Shown here piece by piece: positions 60,212 through 64,000 of a stretch of DNA of 64,000 nucleotides; position 1 is the first letter of the stretch, and each line of letters begins with the position of its first letter. A program made the translations under genes and the position numbers. The notes beneath the pieces are model-generated. The model made no database searches. It worked only from the letters and a program-made list of their open reading frames with translations, and was not told the DNA's origin. Source of the DNA: Eubacteriaceae bacterium ES3 (GTDB lineage Bacteria; Bacillota; Clostridia; Eubacteriales; Eubacteriaceae); NCBI GenBank assembly GCA_030586155.1, contig CP130741.1, forward strand, positions 676,680 to 740,679, read 5' to 3'.

Positions 60212-60285
60212 ATAAGACGGTAAAAGATTAAGATAACAGATAACAGAGACGAGGGAATATGCCCGCGATAACTTTGTTATTATTC

Positions 60286-60309
60286 GGGTTGGCAGAAAGC
60301 TGCCAGCCC
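60286..60309 (+). promoter_or_regulatory. Hairpin between dhaK and dhaL
   Basis: GGGTTGGCAG, AAAG and CTGCCAGCCC form a 10-bp stem with one G-U pair, 26 bases before the dhaL ATG. It may stabilise or regulate the separate dhaL reading frame. Confidence 0.45.
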
Positions 60310-60335
60310 TTTAACTACTTAAGGAGGCTATTAAG

Positions 60336-60977
60336 ATGAGCGAATATATTTTAAATAAAGATTATTTTGTTAATGTGATGACTGATTTGATCACTTTAGC
60401 GGAAGAAAAAAAGGAATACTTCTCGGAGCTTGATTCAGCAATCGGAGATGGAGATCATGGGATGAACATGAGCATTGGTTTCAGGGAAGTTAATAAAAAT
60501 CTGGAAGAGTGGAAGGATGGGGATATCAGTTCGCTTTTTAAAAATGTTGGTACAGCTCTGCTTGATAAAGTTGGCGGTGCGTCAGGTCCTCTTTATGGTG
60601 GCTTTTTTACTAAAATGGGCGTGCCAATCAAAGGAAAAGAAGAAGTGACTTTTGATGACTATCTGGCAATGATGGAAGCGGGTATCGCTATTATTGAAAA
60701 ACGAGGCAAAGCAGTAGTGGGTGATAAAACAATGGTTGATACCTTGCGACCGGCCATTGATGCTTTGAAGAAAGCTTACACTGAAGACGGTCTTGAACCC
60801 AAGGAAGCGATGAAAAAAGCGGTTGAAGTGGCAGAAGCAGGTTCGGATTCGACTATTCCGCTGGTAGCTAAAAAAGGTCGGGCAATGCGTTTAGGTGAAA
60901 GAGCGATCGGTCACCGAGATCCTGGTTCAGCTTCCAGTGCGGCCATTATGGCAATTTTTTACAATAACATGCCGTAA
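60336..60977 (+). CDS. dhaL: Dihydroxyacetone kinase subunit DhaL
   Basis: This 213-residue helical barrel subunit carries the ADP coenzyme. The metal/ADP site has ELDSAIGDGDHGMNMSIGF, and GGASGPLYGGFFTKMG and GRAMRLGERAIGHRDPGSASSAAIM complete the pattern. AAGGAGG lies before the ATG. With DhaK and the IIA-type DhaM it forms a PTS-linked kinase. Confidence 0.95.
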   Translation: MSEYILNKDYFVNVMTDLITLAEEKKEYFSELDSAIGDGDHGMNMSIGFREVNKNLEEWKDGDISSLFKNVGTALLDKVGGASGPLYGGFFTKMGVPIKGKEEVTFDDYLAMMEAGIAIIEKRGKAVVGDKTMVDTLRPAIDALKKAYTEDGLEPKEAMKKAVEVAEAGSDSTIPLVAKKGRAMRLGERAIGHRDPGSASSAAIMAIFYNNMP

Positions 60978-60998
60978 ATCATGAAATGACTATAATGC

Positions 60999-61057
60999 AA
61001 AAGAGACCTGTTCTGACGAAGGGATAAAATATCTTGTCGGAATAGCTCTCTTTTTTA
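60999..61057 (+). terminator. Terminator after dhaL
   Basis: AAAAGAGACC-TGTTCTGAC and TGTCGGAATAG-CTCTCTTTTTT form an interrupted stem followed by T residues. Confidence 0.65.
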
Positions 61058-61272
61058 TATTGATTAAAGTGGTGTTTGATAGGGTAAAAAGAATGGTAAA
61101 TGCCCTCTGGGAGGAAAAATGAAAGTATGATGTTCTTAGCTGTTTTAAAGAAGTTAAAAAGATGATAAAGCACTGATAAAAAATATAAGACGTTTGCAGT
61201 AAAGGGTTGGCAAATTAACGTGATAAAGTGTATAATAGGCTCTGTAATATTTTAGGAAAAGAGGAAACAGGA

Positions 61273-62079
61273 ATGAAAAAGAAAAGTATTGCTGGTTTAT
61301 TGCTGCTGTTATTAAGCCTTGCTGTTTTGTTGGCGGGTTGCTCGAGCTCTGATTCAACCGAAGCTGAAGCAACTGGTGACAATGACGATCAGACCTTTGT
61401 TGTTGGTCTGGATGATTCATTCCCACCAATGGGTTTCAGAGATGAAAACAATGAAATCGTGGGATTTGACGTGGATCTGGCCAAAGAGGTCGGTGAGCGC
61501 TTAGGCATGGAAGTGGTACTGCAGCCAATTAACTGGGACACAAAAGAGCTGGAACTGGACTCAGGAAATATTGACGTTATCTGGAATGGTCTAACGATTA
61601 CCGAAGAAAGAAAAGAAGTGATGGATTTCACCAAACCTTATCTGGAAAATGATCAGGTAATAGTGGTGAAAAACGGTTCAGATATTGCGACCAAAGCAGA
61701 TTTGGCTGGAAAAAATATTGGTGTTCAAAAAGGATCCTCTGCATATGATGCTTTCACCTCTGATGAAATCAGTACTGAGGTTGCTGATCTGACGGAATAT
61801 CCGGAAAATGTATCAGCTTTGGCTGACCTGGGTATTGGTAGAATTGATGCAGTAATTGTAGATTCGATTGTCGCCAGATACTATATTACATCAGAAAATG
61901 CTGAGTTTACTATTCTTGAAGAAAGCCTGGCACCGGAAGAGTACGGTGTAGCGGTTAAAAAAGGCAACACGGAACTTCTGGATCAGATTCAGGAAGCACT
62001 TGATGCAATGAATGAGGATGGAACAGCCGCAGAAATTTCAACAAACTGGTTTGGCGAAGATATTGTTTTAAAGAACTAA
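61273..62079 (+). CDS. Amino acid ABC transporter substrate-binding lipoprotein
   Basis: This 268-residue binding protein has a lipobox L-L-A-G-C23 and family-3 (polar amino acid) features: VVGLDDSFPPMGFRDENNEIVGFDVDLAKEVGERLG, WNGLTITEERKEVMDFTKPYL and NIGVQKGSSAYDAF. It likely binds glutamine, histidine, cystine or a similar amino acid; the exact ligand is unknown. AGGAAACAGGA precedes ATG 61273, and an upstream ATG (61228) is less suitable. A terminator hairpin follows before the permease gene. Confidence 0.92.
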   Translation: MKKKSIAGLLLLLLSLAVLLAGCSSSDSTEAEATGDNDDQTFVVGLDDSFPPMGFRDENNEIVGFDVDLAKEVGERLGMEVVLQPINWDTKELELDSGNIDVIWNGLTITEERKEVMDFTKPYLENDQVIVVKNGSDIATKADLAGKNIGVQKGSSAYDAFTSDEISTEVADLTEYPENVSALADLGIGRIDAVIVDSIVARYYITSENAEFTILEESLAPEEYGVAVKKGNTELLDQIQEALDAMNEDGTAAEISTNWFGEDIVLKN

Positions 62080-62095
62080 TGAGATAAAAATTATC

Positions 62096-62134
62096 GACGT
62101 AAAAATCGGATAGAATTATCCGATTTTTTACGTC
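62096..62134 (+). terminator. Hairpin terminator between binding protein and permease genes
   Basis: GACGTAAAAATCGGATA, GAAT and TATCCGATTTTTTACGTC form a 17-bp stem. It may give higher expression of the binding protein than of the membrane parts. Confidence 0.75.
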
Positions 62135-62252
62135 AGAAATGTAACCTTGCGACCGGAAAAAATAGAACCTGTGTGGCGTTCAAGCACAGACGATGGTTAT
62201 GTTTTTTCTGTTCACATTGTTAAACTATTATGACTATTTTCAGGAGATATAT

Positions 62253-62915
62253 ATGTCGGATTTTATAAGCTATTTTTTAAGGATTACCCTGCCAATCTTA
62301 CAGGGGTTAGGGGCAACACTGGGCGTTTTTGGAGTGACCATTGTTTGTTCAATTCCCCTTGGCTTTATGTTTACATTGATGGTGCAAAGTCGGGTTAAAC
62401 CGCTGCAGGCTTTTGCCAGGCTTTATATTTATGTGATGCGGGGAACTCCGCTTTTGCTGCAATTGATGTTTGTTTATTTTGGTTTGCCACTGCTGCCCGT
62501 GGTTGGTGATTTTCTGATTTTCGGACGTTTTCAGGCTGCCTGTATTGCTTTCTGCCTGAATTATGCAGCCTACTTTGCGGAAATTTTTCGCGGAGGACTT
62601 TTGGCCATTGATAAAGGACAATATGAGGCAGCCAAGGTACTGGGGCTGACTCGGTTTGAAACAATGACTCGGGTAGTCATTCCTCAGATGGTTAGGGTTT
62701 GCCTGCCGTCCATCAGCAATGAAACTATAACGCTAGTTAAGGATACAGCATTGGTTACGGTAATTGGAGTGGCTGAAGTGTTGCATTATGCCAAGACCAC
62801 GGTGAATCGCGAAGCAGATACCTTTGCTTTTATAGTGGCAGCGCTGATCTATCTGGCAATTAACTTTGTCATTACATTAATCTTCAAAAAACTTGAGACC
62901 AGATATGAATTTTAG
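62253..62915 (+). CDS. Amino acid ABC transporter permease
   Basis: This 220-residue His/Glu/Gln/Arg/opine-type permease has about five TM helices. The EAA-like loop reads [26 protein letters not shown], which couples to the ATPase. AGGAGATAT precedes ATG 62253; the longer frame from 62193 would start in the leader. The ATPase gene follows 8 bases after the stop. Confidence 0.93.
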   Translation: MSDFISYFLRITLPILQGLGATLGVFGVTIVCSIPLGFMFTLMVQSRVKPLQAFARLYIYVMRGTPLLLQLMFVYFGLPLLPVVGDFLIFGRFQAACIAFCLNYAAYFAEIFRGGLLAIDKGQYEAAKVLGLTRFETMTRVVIPQMVRVCLPSISNETITLVKDTALVTVIGVAEVLHYAKTTVNREADTFAFIVAALIYLAINFVITLIFKKLETRYEF

Positions 62916-62923
62916 GAGAAAAA

Positions 62924-63715
62924 ATGGAAGTAATTAAAGTTAATCAGCTAAATAAAAGTTTCGGCGAAAATCATGTGCTTAAAAACATTTCTTTTTCCGT
63001 TAATAAAGGTGATGTGGTGGCGATTATCGGATCCTCGGGATCTGGAAAATCAACCCTTTTACGATGTTTAATCGATCTCGAAAAAGCAGATCAGGGAGAC
63101 ATTCTAATTGAGGGAAAACCATTGTTAAAAGAAGGGAATTATCCAGCAGTATCAGAAATTCGGGAAATCATTATGAAGATGGGGATGGTCTTTCAACATT
63201 TCAATCTTTTTCCGCACTTAACCGTACGGGAAAATCTTGAATTGGCGCCTAAAGTCGTTAAAAAACAGGAAACCTCGGAAATGAAAGAAAAATGTGAAAC
63301 CTATTTGAGAAAAGTAGGCTTATCTGGGCGGATTGATGCAATGCCGTCCACTTTGTCTGGAGGGGAAAAGCAGCGTGTGGCGATTGCTCGAGCCTTGATG
63401 ATGAACCCTGACATACTGCTGTTTGATGAACCGACTTCAGCTTTAGATCCCGAATTAACCGGAGAGGTTTTAAATGTCATGAAAAGTCTTGCTGAAGAGC
63501 ATATGACCATGGTGGTGGTTACCCATGAGATGGGTTTTGCCAGAGAAGTGGCCAATAAGGTTTTGTTTATGGATTCCGGAATTATTCTGGAAGAAGGGTC
63601 GCCGGATGAAATTTTCTTAAACCCTAAAGAGCAGAGAACTTGTGAATTCTTAAAGAGTATTATTCGCGAGAAAGAAAAAACAAAAAAACACTTCCGACTT
63701 AAGCGATATCAATAA
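62924..63715 (+). CDS. Amino acid ABC transporter ATP-binding protein
   Basis: This 263-residue ATPase has Walker [13 protein letters not shown], signature [15 protein letters not shown], Walker [14 protein letters not shown] and H-loop THEMGFA. It resembles GlnQ/TcyN-type subunits. The last about 20 residues are basic ([16 protein letters not shown]). RBS TTAGGAG. It closes the operon. Confidence 0.94.
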   Translation: MEVIKVNQLNKSFGENHVLKNISFSVNKGDVVAIIGSSGSGKSTLLRCLIDLEKADQGDILIEGKPLLKEGNYPAVSEIREIIMKMGMVFQHFNLFPHLTVRENLELAPKVVKKQETSEMKEKCETYLRKVGLSGRIDAMPSTLSGGEKQRVAIARALMMNPDILLFDEPTSALDPELTGEVLNVMKSLAEEHMTMVVVTHEMGFAREVANKVLFMDSGIILEEGSPDEIFLNPKEQRTCEFLKSIIREKEKTKKHFRLKRYQ

Positions 63716-63779
63716 TAATTACAAAGATATCGGCAATAAATTTGTTGATTTTGACCGTTGGATTTAATAAGAATAAAAA

Positions 63780-63830
63780 AATGAACCGCAAGAAAATGCC
63801 TGTTAAAGCAGTATTTTCTTGCGGTTCATT
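63780..63830 (+). terminator. Terminator after the ABC operon
   Basis: AATGAACCGCAAGAAAAT and ATTTTCTTGCGGTTCATT form an 18-bp stem around a 15-base loop; the following sequence is CTTTGAG, so the tract is weak. It is symmetrical and may act on both strands. Confidence 0.65.
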
Positions 63831-63890
63831 CTTTGAGATAGATATATTTGTGTGTGAAGAACAAATATTATTATTTTCCCACTGGTTATC

Positions 63891-63919
63891 TTGACAAATT
63901 AAAAAACTTGTGATAGTAT
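63891..63919 (+). promoter_or_regulatory. Promoter at the window edge
   Basis: TTGACA (63891-63896), 17-base spacer, TAGTAT (63914-63919). It drives a gene or RNA that starts beyond the window; no gene with an RBS is seen before 64000. Confidence 0.65.
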
Positions 63920-64000
63920 ATAAAATTGCATTGGTATCTTTTAAAATGAGGTTTCTATGCTTCTGCGTGCGTTTAAAAACTAGCGAAATCCGGCGAATAT

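Noticed and set aside
63946-63999. ORF at the right edge
   Set aside because: It has an ATG after the edge promoter but no RBS and only 18 codons before the window ends.

Overview
The window looks like chromosomal DNA of a low-GC anaerobic Firmicute close to the acetogens Acetobacterium and Eubacterium. Pointers are two MtaC/MttC-type corrinoid proteins, a non-pyrrolysine MttB-family methyltransferase beside a RACo-like corrinoid activator, a ChW-repeat remnant, a T-box in front of ileS, a c-di-GMP-I riboswitch, arginine deiminase genes and an ATP-dependent style of amine and polyol use. The genus is inferred; there is no rRNA gene here.

Region 1 (1-1440) is a mobile-element scar: the end of an IS66-type element inserted into orfB of an IS3-type element, which itself truncates a ChW-repeat surface protein gene, followed by the 3' part of a tRNA gene that looks like an attachment site. 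Region 2 (1.6-9.7 kb) holds a thioredoxin-like protein, SbcD-SbcC, and a corrinoid activator with an MttB-like methyltransferase. Region 3 (9.8-18.9 kb) has a MATE exporter behind a leader terminator, a two-component system whose response regulator is frameshifted, a tannase-like lipoprotein carrying the same promoter-proximal repeats as the two-component operon, a DEAD-box helicase, and a secreted stalk-domain protein under a c-di-GMP-I riboswitch.

Region 4 (19.2-28.7 kb) has a hydrolase-MarR operon with a palindromic operator, and an AraC regulator divergent from a permease, an ornithine cyclodeaminase-family enzyme, a multi-subunit flavin/iron-sulfur amine or imino-acid dehydrogenase and RidA: a complete uptake and oxidation module. 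Region 5 (28.7-37.9 kb) has a DUF308 membrane protein, endonuclease IV, an ArsR-controlled Zn/Cd-type ATPase, a solo corrinoid protein, a corrinoid-GntR-DUF1638 operon and a MurE-type ligase. Region 6 (37.9-50.5 kb) has an ABC-F ATPase, a gamma carbonic anhydrase, T-box-controlled ileS with an unusual hairpin plus tandem-repeat insertion in its leader, a flagellin with an embedded zinc-peptidase domain (flagellinolysin type), a zinc-ribbon protein, prephenate dehydratase with a LUD-domain protein, a HAD phosphatase and Veg.

Region 7 (50.6-64 kb) has arginine deiminase and ornithine carbamoyltransferase, a phosphohexomutase, a universal stress protein, a TIM-like and an RpiB-like isomerase divergent from a sigma-54 activator with an N-terminal HPr domain, then dhaM, dhaK and dhaL with sigma-54 promoters before dhaM and before dhaK, and last a polar amino acid ABC transporter. 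The isomerases plus the kinase suggest erythrulose/tetritol or dihydroxyacetone use. The best candidates for new biology are the peptidase flagellin, the HPr-fused activator with its kinase/isomerase locus, and the repeat insertion in the ileS leader.
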